Shown here in pieces: positions 38,986-48,275 of a DNA stretch of 64,000 bases. Numbering within the stretch: the first letter of the stretch is position 1; every line of letters begins with the position of its first letter. Both the position numbers and the translations under genes were made by a program. A model generated the notes under the pieces. That model made no database searches, was not told the DNA's origin, and worked only from the letters and a program-made list of their open reading frames with translations. Source of the DNA: Nocardioides luteus (lineage in GTDB: Bacteria; Actinomycetota; Actinomycetes; Propionibacteriales; Nocardioidaceae); the NCBI RefSeq assembly GCF_014648595.1, contig NZ_BMRK01000001.1, positions 124,001 to 188,000 on the forward strand, read 5' to 3'.

Positions 38986-39812
38986 CCGCCTTCGGCGCCC
39001 GCTACGCCGCCGCCCTCGCCGAGCGCGGCCGGCTCTGTGCCGGGATCGACCCGCACGCCTCGCTGCTCCACGACTGGGGCCTCGACGACGACCTCGCCGG
39101 CCTGGAGAGGTTCGCCCTGACCGCGGTCGAGGGCCTGGCGCCCCACGTCCCGGTCGTGAAGCCGCAGAGCGCCTTCTACGAGCGGTTCGGCTCCCGCGGC
39201 GTCGCCGTGCTCGAGCGGGTCATCGCCGAGTCGAAGGCTGCCGGAGCGCTGGTGCTGCTCGACATCAAGCGCGGCGACATCGGCTCCACCAGCCAGGCCT
39301 ACGCCGACGCCTACCTCGACCCGGCCAGCCCGCTGGGCTCCGACGCGGTGACGGTGAGCCCCTACCTCGGCTTCGGCTCGCTGACGCCGTTCGTCGCGAC
39401 CGCCGAGAAGCACGACGCCGGGCTCTTCGTGCTCGCCCTCACCTCCAACAAGGAGGGCCCCGAGGTGCAGCACGCCACGGTCGAGGACGGCCGCAGCGTC
39501 GGCCAGGTCATGCTCGACCACCTGCGCCGGCTCAACGACGGCGAGTCGCCGCTGGGCTCCTTCGGCGCCGTCGTGGGCGCGACGATCGGCGGGGCGGACG
39601 GTGCTGGTGTGGCGTACGACTTCGGGTTCAACGGGCCCATCCTGGCGCCGGGCTTCGGCGAGCAGGGCGGCACCCCGGCCGACCTCGCCCGCATCTTCGG
39701 CCCCGCCAACGCCAACGTCGTCGCCAGCACCAGCCGCGGTCTGCTGCGCAAGGGCCCCGACGTGGCCGCGCTGCGGGACGAGGCGCGGCGGCTGCGGGAC
39801 GTGCTCGGCTGA
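38982..39812 (+). CDS. pyrF: Orotidine-5'-phosphate decarboxylase
   Basis: Last step to UMP. The 276-residue protein belongs to the longer (type 2) actinobacterial form. It starts with RLCAGIDPHASLLHDWGLDD; the catalytic Lys/Asp array lies in VLLDIKRGDIGSTSQAYADA, and the phosphate-binding end in LAPGFGEQGGTPADL. It ends the pyr cluster. A palindromic repeat element begins 7 bp after the stop. Confidence 0.97.
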   Translation: MTAFGARYAAALAERGRLCAGIDPHASLLHDWGLDDDLAGLERFALTAVEGLAPHVPVVKPQSAFYERFGSRGVAVLERVIAESKAAGALVLLDIKRGDIGSTSQAYADAYLDPASPLGSDAVTVSPYLGFGSLTPFVATAEKHDAGLFVLALTSNKEGPEVQHATVEDGRSVGQVMLDHLRRLNDGESPLGSFGAVVGATIGGADGAGVAYDFGFNGPILAPGFGEQGGTPADLARIFGPANANVVASTSRGLLRKGPDVAALRDEARRLRDVLG

Positions 39813-39818
39813 GCGTGT

Positions 39819-39909
39819 GGGATACCCGGTCGACCGGGAAAACTTGGACTTGACGGGCACTGAAACACCCGTCAGGTCCAGGGATACCCGGTCGACCGGG
39901 TATCCCTGG
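39819..39909. repeat. Composite palindromic element, copy A (after pyrF)
   Basis: Three parts. A truncated palindrome GGGATACCCGGTCGACCGGG (39819-39838) comes first. Next is a hairpin with 12-bp stem GGACTTGACGGG / CCCGTCAGGTCC and loop CACTGAAACA (39846-39879). Last is a full 32-bp perfect palindrome whose half is CCAGGGATACCCGGTC (39878-39909). Copy B at 44472 has the same loop sequence and palindrome. It probably also ends the pyr transcript. Confidence 0.9.
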
Positions 39910-39928
39910 GCGCTGGCACACTGACCAG

Positions 39929-40390
39929 ATGACCAGTCTCCGGGTGGCCCAGCTCCTCGTCGCACCACTCCTCGCCGCGAGCCTGACCGCATGCCTGACG
40001 GCCTGCGGTGGCGACCCGATCGACGACTACTGCACGTCGCTGAAGGACCACCAGCAGGAGCTGACGGACACGCTGGGGGAGGGCGGCCCGAGCGGGCTGA
40101 TCGCCGCGCTGCCGATCTTCAAGGACCTCGAGCGCAACGCGCCCGACGACATCGAGAAGGACTGGACGCGGCTCACCACCGTCGTCGGCGATCTCGACGC
40201 CGCCCTGGAGAAGGCCGGCGTCAGTGCCGACGACTTCGAGAACGGCAAGCCGCCCGAGGGTGTCAGCCAGGCCGAGGCGAAGCGGATCGCCGACGCCGCC
40301 ACGGCTGTGAGCAGCAAGAAGACCCAGCAGGCGTCCGTACGCGTCCAGCAGCAGGCCCGCGACGTCTGCCACACCTCGCTGACCCTGTGA
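39929..40390 (+). CDS. Small unknown lipoprotein
   Basis: 153-residue secreted protein. It has an N-terminal signal (MTSLRVAQLLVAPLLAASLT) with a lipobox ending at Cys (ACLTAC-G), so it should be lipid-anchored outside the membrane. The mature part is helical and acidic, with an early Cys (DDYCTSL) and a late Cys (DVCHTSL) that could form a disulfide. I do not recognise the family. It stands alone between the pyr cluster and mihF. Confidence 0.78.
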   Translation: MTSLRVAQLLVAPLLAASLTACLTACGGDPIDDYCTSLKDHQQELTDTLGEGGPSGLIAALPIFKDLERNAPDDIEKDWTRLTTVVGDLDAALEKAGVSADDFENGKPPEGVSQAEAKRIADAATAVSSKKTQQASVRVQQQARDVCHTSLTL

Positions 40391-40443
40391 AGCCGTGGAC
40401 GCCGGAACAGGTCACCCCCGCGCAATCTCTTAGGCGACCCCGA

Positions 40444-40473
40444 TTGCCGCCCCGGCAACGTAATGGCTAGATT
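40444..40473 (+). promoter_or_regulatory. Candidate promoter of mihF-gmk-rpoZ
   Basis: TTGCCG (40444-40449) and TAGATT (40468-40473), spacer 18 nt. The -35 lies in a small perfect dyad TTGCCG-CCC-CGGCAA (40444-40458) that could be an operator. The transcript would have a leader of about 95 nt before the GTG of mihF. Confidence 0.5.
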
Positions 40474-40575
40474 GGCGCGAGCGCTTACTTCCAGCGCCCA
40501 GCCGGGGGGCACGATCCCGATACCGCGCGACCCGGTTGGCCTGTTGACTACATCTGATCGTGAAAGGGAGTCTTC

Positions 40576-40896
40576 GTGGCTCTGCCTCCGGACATCACCC
40601 CTGAACAGCGCGCTGCCGCGCTGGCGAAAGCCGCGGCCTCGCGCCAGGAGCGGGCTGCTGTCAAGAACAAGGTCCGCACTGGCGGCATGTCCGTCCTCGA
40701 GGTCATCGAGGAGGGCAAGCGGAACGAGGTCGTCGGAAAGATGAAGGTCATCGACCTGCTGACCTCCCACCCCGGCCTCGGTGAGGTGCGGGCAACCCAG
40801 ATGATGGAGCGTCTCGGCATCGCGATGAGCCGCCGTGTGCAGGGCCTCGGCCCCAAGCAGGTGGCCGCGCTGGTCGAGGAGTTCGCTCGCCGATGA
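40576..40896 (+). CDS. mihF: Integration host factor, actinobacterial type
   Basis: Essential nucleoid protein unrelated to the alpha/beta IHF of proteobacteria. The 106-residue protein is the length usual for the short form, with the family pattern [57 protein letters not shown] and the helix-turn [23 protein letters not shown] start with AAAGGGA upstream. It overlaps gmk by 4 bp (ATGA). Confidence 0.95.
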   Translation: MALPPDITPEQRAAALAKAAASRQERAAVKNKVRTGGMSVLEVIEEGKRNEVVGKMKVIDLLTSHPGLGEVRATQMMERLGIAMSRRVQGLGPKQVAALVEEFARR

Positions 40897-41504
40897 GTCT
40901 GATGACGGACGAGAAGACCACCGCCGGACCCGAAGGCCACGAGAAGAGACTGGTCGTGCTGGCCGGTCCGACCGCGGTCGGCAAGGGCACCGTCGCCGCG
41001 GCGGTCCGCAACGACCACCCCGAGGTCTTCTTGTCCGTCTCGGCGACGACCCGGAAGCCTCGCCCCGGCGAGGTCGACGGGGTGCACTACCTCTTCGTCT
41101 CCGACGAGGAGTTCGACGCCATGATCGCCGGAGGCGAGCTGCTGGAGTGGGCCACGGTCCACAACATGGCTCGCTACGGCACCCCGCGCGGACCGGTCGA
41201 GAAGGCCCTGGCCGAGGGCCGGCCCGCGATGCTGGAGATCGACCTGCAGGGCGCTCGGCTCGTACGCGAGACCATGCCCGAGGCGATCTTCGTCTTCCTC
41301 GCTCCGCCCAGCTGGGAGGAGCTCGTACGCCGCCTGGTCGGTCGAGGCACCGAGACCGAGGCCGAGCGGGAGCGCCGCCTGGAGACCGCGAGGGTCGAGC
41401 TGGCGGCCGAGGAGGAGTTCGACGTGACCATCGTGAACCACGAAGTTCATCAGGCAGCCGATGAGTTGGTAACCTTGATGACGCTCGGGCTCCCGAGCAA
41501 GTAA
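40893..41504 (+). CDS. gmk: Guanylate kinase
   Basis: ATP-dependent phosphorylation of GMP. The 203-residue protein has the P-loop [12 protein letters not shown], the GMP-binding [19 protein letters not shown], the guanine site [24 protein letters not shown] and LEIDLQGA. A short N-terminal extension ([18 protein letters not shown]) precedes the core. The mihF-gmk-rpoZ order is standard in actinobacteria. Confidence 0.96.
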   Translation: MSLMTDEKTTAGPEGHEKRLVVLAGPTAVGKGTVAAAVRNDHPEVFLSVSATTRKPRPGEVDGVHYLFVSDEEFDAMIAGGELLEWATVHNMARYGTPRGPVEKALAEGRPAMLEIDLQGARLVRETMPEAIFVFLAPPSWEELVRRLVGRGTETEAERERRLETARVELAAEEEFDVTIVNHEVHQAADELVTLMTLGLPSK

Positions 41505-41533
41505 ATCCAACCAAGCCGACAAGTGAGGCTCAC

Positions 41534-41854
41534 GTGGCTGCCCCTCAGATCGACGCCCAGGGCGTGACCAACCCCTCGATCGACGACCTGCTGACGAAGA
41601 CCGACAGCAAGTACAAGCTGGTTCTCTACAGCGCGCAGCGGGCTCGCCAGATCAACGCCTACTACTCGCAGCTCGGCGAAGGCCTGCTGGAGTACGTCGG
41701 CCCCCTCGTGGACACCCACGTTCAGGAGAAGCCCCTCTCGATCGCGCTGCGCGAGATCAACGAGGACCTGCTGACCTGCGAGGACATCGACCCGGCCGAG
41801 CTGGCCGCCCAGGCTGCTGCTCAGGCCGCCGAGGCGCCTGCCGCCGACGCCTGA
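41534..41854 (+). CDS. rpoZ: RNA polymerase omega subunit
   Basis: Small subunit that aids assembly of beta'. The 106-residue protein has the omega pattern [35 protein letters not shown] and [15 protein letters not shown], with an Ala/Glu tail. GTG start 29 bp after gmk. Confidence 0.95.
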   Translation: MAAPQIDAQGVTNPSIDDLLTKTDSKYKLVLYSAQRARQINAYYSQLGEGLLEYVGPLVDTHVQEKPLSIALREINEDLLTCEDIDPAELAAQAAAQAAEAPAADA

Positions 41855-41921
41855 TCTAGGCACTTCGCTGTCCACCAACAGCACCACACCGGCCGCCGCT
41901 CACGACGAGCGGCGGCCGAAC

Positions 41922-43133
41922 GTGGTCTTAGGGGTCGCCGGCGGCATCGCCGCCTACAAGGCGGCCGAGCTGCTGCGCCGGTTCACCGAGTCCGGCCATG
42001 ACGTGACCGTGGTCCCCACGGCCTCTGCCCTCGAGTTCGTCGGCGCCCCCACCTGGGCGGCGCTGTCGGGCAAGGAGATCGCCACCGGCGTCTTCGAGAA
42101 CATCACCGAGGTCCCGCACGTTCGCATCGGACAGCAGGCCGACCTCGTCGTGGTCGCGCCTGCGACCGCCAACACGCTCGCCCGCGCCGCCCACGGCCTC
42201 GCCGACGACCTGCTGAGCAACGTACTCCTCACCGCGCGCTGCCCGGTCGTCTTCGCCCCGGCGATGCACACCGAGATGTGGGAGCACCCGGCCACGCAGG
42301 CCAACGTCGCCACCCTGCGCGAGCGCGGCAACATCGTCATCGAGCCCGCCGAGGGCCGGCTGACCGGCAAGGACACCGGCAAGGGCCGGCTGCCCGAGCC
42401 GGCCGAGATCTTCGAGCTCTCCCGGGCGGTGCTCGCCCACGGTGCCGACGCCGACCTGGCCGGCCGCCACGTGGTCGTCTCGGCCGGTGGCACCCGCGAA
42501 TACCTGGACCCGGTCCGCTACCTCGGCAACCGCTCCTCGGGCCTGCAGGGCTACGCCATCGCGCGTGCTGCGGCCGCCCGTGGCGCTGAGGTGACCCTGG
42601 TCGCCGCCAACGTGACCCTGCCCGACCCGGCCGGCATGAAGGTCGTACGCGTCGGATCGACCTCCGAGCTCCGCGACGCGGTGGTCTCGGCGGCCGCCGG
42701 TGCGGACGCGGTGGTGATGGCCGCAGCACCCGCGGACTTCCGCCCGACCGGCGTGAGCGAGGCCAAGATCAAGAAGGCCGCCGACGGGTCGGCGCCGACG
42801 ATCGAGCTGATGCAGAACCCCGACATCCTGGCCGAGATCTCCCACAACCGGACCAAGCCCGGTCAGGTCGTGGTGGGCTTCGCGGCCGAGACCGGGGACG
42901 AGACCGGGTCGGTGCTCGACCTGGCCGCGGCCAAGCTGAAGCGGAAGGGTTGCGACCTGCTCGTCGTCAACGACGTCAGCGGCGGAGCGGTCTTCGGCAG
43001 CGAGGTCAACAAGGCAGTCATCCTGGGCGCCGACGGAGGCCACGTCGACGTACAGGAGGGGGCGAAGTCCGCCCTCGCAGAGGTGATCTGGGACCAGATC
43101 GCGCTGCGGCTGGATGAACATCGCGCAAACTGA
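41922..43133 (+). CDS. coaBC: Phosphopantothenoylcysteine decarboxylase / synthetase (CoaBC)
   Basis: Bifunctional coenzyme A enzyme. The N-terminal CoaC flavodoxin-like part has LGVAGGIAAYKAAELL, ATANTLARAAHGLADDLLSN and PAMHTEMWEHP. The C-terminal CoaB part has SAGGTREYLDPVRYLGN, ADFRPT and the AKIKK lysine motif. The conserved lysine of the CoaB loop SSGK is Leu here (RSSGLQGYAIA). The GTG at 41922 gives an unusually short N-terminus with no ribosome site; the same frame runs upstream to a CTG at 41868 (reading LSTNSTTP), which might be the true start. Confidence 0.93.
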   Translation: MVLGVAGGIAAYKAAELLRRFTESGHDVTVVPTASALEFVGAPTWAALSGKEIATGVFENITEVPHVRIGQQADLVVVAPATANTLARAAHGLADDLLSNVLLTARCPVVFAPAMHTEMWEHPATQANVATLRERGNIVIEPAEGRLTGKDTGKGRLPEPAEIFELSRAVLAHGADADLAGRHVVVSAGGTREYLDPVRYLGNRSSGLQGYAIARAAAARGAEVTLVAANVTLPDPAGMKVVRVGSTSELRDAVVSAAAGADAVVMAAAPADFRPTGVSEAKIKKAADGSAPTIELMQNPDILAEISHNRTKPGQVVVGFAAETGDETGSVLDLAAAKLKRKGCDLLVVNDVSGGAVFGSEVNKAVILGADGGHVDVQEGAKSALAEVIWDQIALRLDEHRAN

Positions 43134-43262
43134 CGACACGCCACGCGCCACGATGAGGACTCGCCCTGCAGTCCTGGGGTTCGGGGTCTATGTTTGTCGA
43201 CCAGAACGATTGACGACTGTCTTCTAGAACAACCCACATGAACCTGTGAAACGGAGCAACAC

Positions 43263-44462
<1,200 letters not shown>

Positions 44463-44471
44463 TCCGGCGCC

Positions 44472-44552
44472 CCAGGGATACCCGGTCGACCGGGTATCCC
44501 TGGACTTGACAGGCACTGAAACACCCGTCAAGTCCACAAAGTGCCCGTCAAG
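44472..44552. repeat. Composite palindromic element, copy B (after metK)
   Basis: A full 32-bp perfect palindrome (44472-44503) identical to that of copy A, followed directly by the hairpin GGACTTGACAGG / CCCGTCAAGTCC with the identical loop CACTGAAACA (44502-44535), then an inverted partial copy of the hairpin arm (GTGCCCGTCAAG, 44541-44552). It begins 10 bp after the metK stop. The order of parts is palindrome-hairpin here, against half-palindrome-hairpin-palindrome in copy A. Confidence 0.9.
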
Positions 44553-44555
44553 CTC

Positions 44556-44588
44556 GACGCCCTGTCTCATTCATCGAGACGGGGTGTC
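44556..44588 (+). terminator. Hairpin 1 in metK-priA gap
   Basis: GACGCCCTGTCTC pairs with GAGACGGGGTGTC (two wobble pairs), loop ATTCATC, directly after repeat copy B. Confidence 0.6.
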
Positions 44589-44612
44589 GGCTGGTTTCCA
44601 AGCCAACCACCC

Positions 44613-44634
44613 GGTCGGCCCGACAGGGCCGACC
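44613..44634 (+). terminator. Hairpin 2 in metK-priA gap
   Basis: GGTCGGCCC / GGGCCGACC, nine perfect pairs with loop GACA, followed by CTTGT. Probably the terminator of metK. Confidence 0.65.
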
Positions 44635-44657
44635 CTTGTCGGCGCAGGCTGATAGAA

Positions 44658-46754
44658 ATGGCGGTTGTGAGCCGGGGACAGCAGGAGTCAGCCGGGGCAG
44701 CCGAGCTCGAGCTGCCCGGGCTGGTGCGCGACCGGGTCAAGGAGGGCCGCGCGAAGGCCGCCGCGACCAGGGCGCGCAAGGCCGCGGAGGCGTCGCTGGC
44801 CGAGGTCGACCCGGTCGCGAAGGTGCTGGTCGACCTGCCGCTGGCCCACCTGGACCGGCCCTTCGACTATTCCGTTCCGGCTGCCATGGCGCAGGAGGCT
44901 CAGCCCGGGGTGCGGGTCAAGGTGCGGTTCGGCCCCAAGGACGTCGACGGCTACGTCGTGGCCCGGGCCGAGGCCTCCGAGCACTCCAAGCTGCAGCCCC
45001 TCAAGCGTGTGGTCAGCCCCGAGGTAGTCCTGACGCCGCAGGTGGCGGCGCTGAGCGAGTCGGTGGCCAAGCGCTACGCCGGCGCTCGGGCCGACGTGCT
45101 CCGGCTGGCCGTCCCTCCCCGGCATGCCTCGACCGAGAAGGAGACCCCGCCGGCGGCCCCCGCGGCGAACCTGTTCGATTCGGCTGCCGCGACCGCCGCC
45201 TGGGCGGGCCACGAGCCGGCGGCCGCGTTCCTGCGCCATCTCGCCTCCGGCGGCAGCCCACGCGCGGTGTGGCACGCCGCGGCCGGCACCGACCACGCCG
45301 ACCTGATCGCCCATGCGGTCGCGGCGACGCTCGCCTCCGGGCGGGGCGCGCTGGTCGTGGTGCCGGACTGGAAGGACCTGGCGCGCCTCGACACCGCGAT
45401 GACGCGGGTGCTGGGGGAGGGGCAGCACGCCGTGCTGGCCGCCGACGCCGGGCCGGCCTCGCGCTACCGCGAGTTCCTGCGGGTCTCCCGCGGTGCGGTG
45501 AAGGTCGCGATCGGCACCCGGGCCGCGGCCTTCGCGCCGGTGCACGATCTGGGACTGGTCGTCGTGTGGGACGACGGCGACGACCTGCTGGCCGAGCAGC
45601 GTGCGCCCTACCCGCACGCGCGTGACGTGCTCCTGCTGAGAGCCGAGCAGGAGCAGGCCGCCGCCCTCGTCGGTGGCTTCGCGCGCACCGTCGAGGCCGG
45701 GTTCCTGACCGAGACCGGCTGGGCTCAGGAGATCCGCCCGACCCGCGCGCTGGCTCGCGAGCGGGTGAGTGTCGAGATCACCGGCGACACCGACTTCGAC
45801 CTCGAGAAGGACCCGCTCACCCGCGCCTCCCGGGTGCCGCGCGAGGCCCACGAGGTGATCCGCGCCGCGCTCGCCACCGGACCGGTCCTGCTGCAGACCC
45901 CGCGCCGCGGCTATGCCGCCTCGCTGGCCTGCGACCGCTGCCGTACGCCGGCCAGGTGCTCCTCCTGTCAAGGGCCGCTGCAGCTGGGCGGGCCCGCGGC
46001 GCCGCCGACGTGCGGCTGGTGCGGTCACGTGGAGGCGTCCTGGTCCTGCGGAGCATGTGGCGGCGTCGGGCTGCGCGCCCCGGTCATCGGCGAGGCGCGC
46101 ACCGCCGAGGAGATGGGCCGTTCCTTCGCCGGTGTGCGGGTGGTGACCTCCTCGGCGGGGTCGGTCCGCCAGACGGTGCCGGACACACCCGCGATCGTCG
46201 TCGCGACCATCGGCGCCGAGCCGGTGGTCGCGGGAGAACCGGGCACGCCCAGCGGCTACGCCGCGGTGCTGATGCTCGACACCTGGCTGCTGCTGGGGCG
46301 GCCCGACCTGCGCACCGACGAGGAGGCGCTGCGGCGCTGGAGCAACGCCGCCGGACTCGTCCGGCCCGGCGGCCGGGTCTTGGTCGTCGGTGACCCCGGC
46401 CTTCCGGTGCTGCAGGCGCTGGTGCGCTGGGACCAGCCCGGCTTCGCCCAGCGGGAGGCGGCCGCCCGCCAGGAGGCCCACCTGCCGCCGGCCTCGCGGC
46501 TGGCCACCATCACCGGCACCCCCGGGGCGCTCGACGACGCGCTCACCCTGCTCGCGCTCCCGCCGGGAGCCGAGGTGCTCGGCCCCGTGCCCGCCGAGCC
46601 GACCTCGACAGGTGATCCCCGGCTGCGCGCGGTCGTACGCGTCCCGCGGGCGCTCGGCACCAAGCTCACCGAAGCGCTCGGCGAGCTCCAGCGGGTGCGC
46701 TCCGCGCGGCGGCTCGACCCGGTGCGGGTCCAGGTGGATCCGCCGACGCTCTGA
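44658..46754 (+). CDS. priA: Primosomal protein N' (PriA), helicase motifs lost
   Basis: Replication-restart protein in its degenerate actinobacterial form. The 698-residue protein keeps the N-terminal DNA-binding domain (LPLAHLDRPFDYSVP, VRVKVRFGPKDVDGYVV) and eight zinc cysteines (CDRCRTPARCSSC, then CGWCGH and CGACGG). The Walker A GSGKT is replaced by AAAGTDHADL, and the DEEH box by WDDGDD, so ATP hydrolysis is unlikely. The start at ATG 44658 is chosen because upstream sequence is hairpin-rich spacer; GTG 44667 is an alternative. It may bind forks without unwinding them. Confidence 0.9.
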   Translation: MAVVSRGQQESAGAAELELPGLVRDRVKEGRAKAAATRARKAAEASLAEVDPVAKVLVDLPLAHLDRPFDYSVPAAMAQEAQPGVRVKVRFGPKDVDGYVVARAEASEHSKLQPLKRVVSPEVVLTPQVAALSESVAKRYAGARADVLRLAVPPRHASTEKETPPAAPAANLFDSAAATAAWAGHEPAAAFLRHLASGGSPRAVWHAAAGTDHADLIAHAVAATLASGRGALVVVPDWKDLARLDTAMTRVLGEGQHAVLAADAGPASRYREFLRVSRGAVKVAIGTRAAAFAPVHDLGLVVVWDDGDDLLAEQRAPYPHARDVLLLRAEQEQAAALVGGFARTVEAGFLTETGWAQEIRPTRALARERVSVEITGDTDFDLEKDPLTRASRVPREAHEVIRAALATGPVLLQTPRRGYAASLACDRCRTPARCSSCQGPLQLGGPAAPPTCGWCGHVEASWSCGACGGVGLRAPVIGEARTAEEMGRSFAGVRVVTSSAGSVRQTVPDTPAIVVATIGAEPVVAGEPGTPSGYAAVLMLDTWLLLGRPDLRTDEEALRRWSNAAGLVRPGGRVLVVGDPGLPVLQALVRWDQPGFAQREAAARQEAHLPPASRLATITGTPGALDDALTLLALPPGAEVLGPVPAEPTSTGDPRLRAVVRVPRALGTKLTEALGELQRVRSARRLDPVRVQVDPPTL

Positions 46755-46777
46755 CCGACCCGCGGCCCACGTATTGT

Positions 46778-46799
46778 GGTCTCGACAAGCTCGATCATC
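46778..46799. repeat. 22-bp REP-like repeat before def
   Basis: GGTCTCGACAAGCTCGATC..., 20 of 22 matches to the copy at 1887-1908. It ends 1 bp before the AGGAG ribosome site of def, so it forms most of the def 5' untranslated region. Confidence 0.7.
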
Positions 46800-46809
46800 T
46801 AGGAGAACA

Positions 46810-47355
46810 GTGGCAGTCCAGCCCATCCGCCTCTTCGGCGATCCCGTGCTGCGCAAGCCGGCCATCGAGGTCGTCGACTTCGACAAGGAGCTGCGCAAGC
46901 TCGTCAGCGACCTGACCGACACCATGTTGGAGGCGCCCGGCGCCGGGCTGGCCGCGCCGCAGATCGGCGTGAGCCTGCGGGTCTTCACCTGGTACGTCGA
47001 CGGCGAGGTCGGCCACCTGGTCAACCCCGACCTGACCCTGTCGGAGGAGACCCAGGACGGGGGAGAGGGCTGCCTGTCGCTGCCCGACATCACCTTCGAC
47101 TGCCGCCGCGCGCTGTCGGTGGTGGCGAAGGGCTTCAACATGCACGGTGACCCGGTCACGATCGAGGGCTCCGAGCTGCTCGCCCGCGCCATCCAGCACG
47201 AGACCGACCACCTCGACGGCATCCTGTTCATCGATCGCCTCGACGAGGCCACGCGCAAGGCGGCGATGAAGGAGATCCGCGAGTCGGAGTGGTTCGGCCT
47301 GGAGAAGCCGACGGTGAAGATCTCCCCGCACGCGACGAACGGGTTCGGTTTCTGA
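46810..47355 (+). CDS. def: Peptide deformylase
   Basis: Metallohydrolase that removes the N-formyl group from new proteins. The 181-residue protein has all three motifs: [20 protein letters not shown] and [10 protein letters not shown], giving one Cys and two His metal ligands and the catalytic Glu. GTG start with AGGAG 4 nt upstream. Its stop overlaps the fmt start (TGATG), a functional pair: Fmt adds the formyl group that Def removes. Confidence 0.96.
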   Translation: MAVQPIRLFGDPVLRKPAIEVVDFDKELRKLVSDLTDTMLEAPGAGLAAPQIGVSLRVFTWYVDGEVGHLVNPDLTLSEETQDGGEGCLSLPDITFDCRRALSVVAKGFNMHGDPVTIEGSELLARAIQHETDHLDGILFIDRLDEATRKAAMKEIRESEWFGLEKPTVKISPHATNGFGF

Positions 47356-48275
47356 TGCGCGTCGTCTTCGCAGGCACTCCCGAAGTCGCCGTCCCGTCCC
47401 TCGACGCGATCGCCGCCTCCCGCCACGAGCTCGTCGGCGTCGTCACCCGGCCCGACGCCGCCCAGGGCCGCAGCAAGCGGCTGGTGCCCTCGCCGGTGGC
47501 CCAGCGCGCCGAGGAGCTCGGCGTGCCGGTGCTCAAGCCCGAGCACCCCCGCGAGCCCGACTTCCAGGACGCGCTCAAGGCGCTGGAGCCCGACTGCTGC
47601 CCGGTCGTCGCCTACGGTGCGATGCTGCCGCAGTCCGCCCTCGACATCCCGCCGCACGGCTGGGTGAATCTGCACTTCTCCCTCCTGCCCGCCTACCGCG
47701 GCGCCGCCCCGGTGCAGCGCGCGGTCTGGGCCGGCGAGGAGATCTCCGGTGCGACCACGTTCCGGATCGTGAAGGCGATGGACGCCGGACCGGTCTTCGG
47801 CACCATGACCCAGGCCCTCGCGCCCGACGAGACCTCCGGGTCGCTCTTCGAGAAGCTCACGGTCGGTGGTGCCCAGCTGCTGGTCTCCACCCTCGACGGC
47901 ATCGAGGACGGCTCCCTGGAGGCACGCGAGCAGCCGGCCGACGGCGTCTCCTACGCCGACAAGATCACCGTCGAGGACGCCCGCATCGACTGGAGCCAGA
48001 ACGCGGTCGCCATCGACCGGCAGATCCGCGCCTGCACGCCCGCGCCCGGCGCCTGGACGCTCCTCGACGGCGAGCGGTTCAAGGTCGGCCCGGTCACGGT
48101 GACCGACGAGTCGGTCGCGCTCGGCGAGCTCGTCGTCCGCAAGAACGAGGTGCTCGTCGGCGCCGGCACCACCTCGGTGCGCCTGGGTCGTGTGAAGGCC
48201 TTCGGCAAGAAGGAGATGCCGGCGGCCGACTGGGCCCGCGGCGTACGTCTGGAGTCCGGTGTCCGGTTCGAGTAG
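47355..48275 (+). CDS. fmt: Methionyl-tRNA formyltransferase
   Basis: Formylates initiator Met-tRNA. The 306-residue protein has the N-terminal [19 protein letters not shown], the catalytic loop [20 protein letters not shown] and the metal-free Asp site MDAGPVFG, then a C-terminal OB-like domain. It overlaps def by one base and rsmB by 17 bp. Confidence 0.96.
   Translation: MRVVFAGTPEVAVPSLDAIAASRHELVGVVTRPDAAQGRSKRLVPSPVAQRAEELGVPVLKPEHPREPDFQDALKALEPDCCPVVAYGAMLPQSALDIPPHGWVNLHFSLLPAYRGAAPVQRAVWAGEEISGATTFRIVKAMDAGPVFGTMTQALAPDETSGSLFEKLTVGGAQLLVSTLDGIEDGSLEAREQPADGVSYADKITVEDARIDWSQNAVAIDRQIRACTPAPGAWTLLDGERFKVGPVTVTDESVALGELVVRKNEVLVGAGTTSVRLGRVKAFGKKEMPAADWARGVRLESGVRFE

Noticed and set aside
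43134-43262. Possible SAM riboswitch or promoter in front of metK
   Set aside because: No SAM-I, II or IV core pairing could be seen. TTGACG at 43210 lacks a matching -10 at a normal distance.
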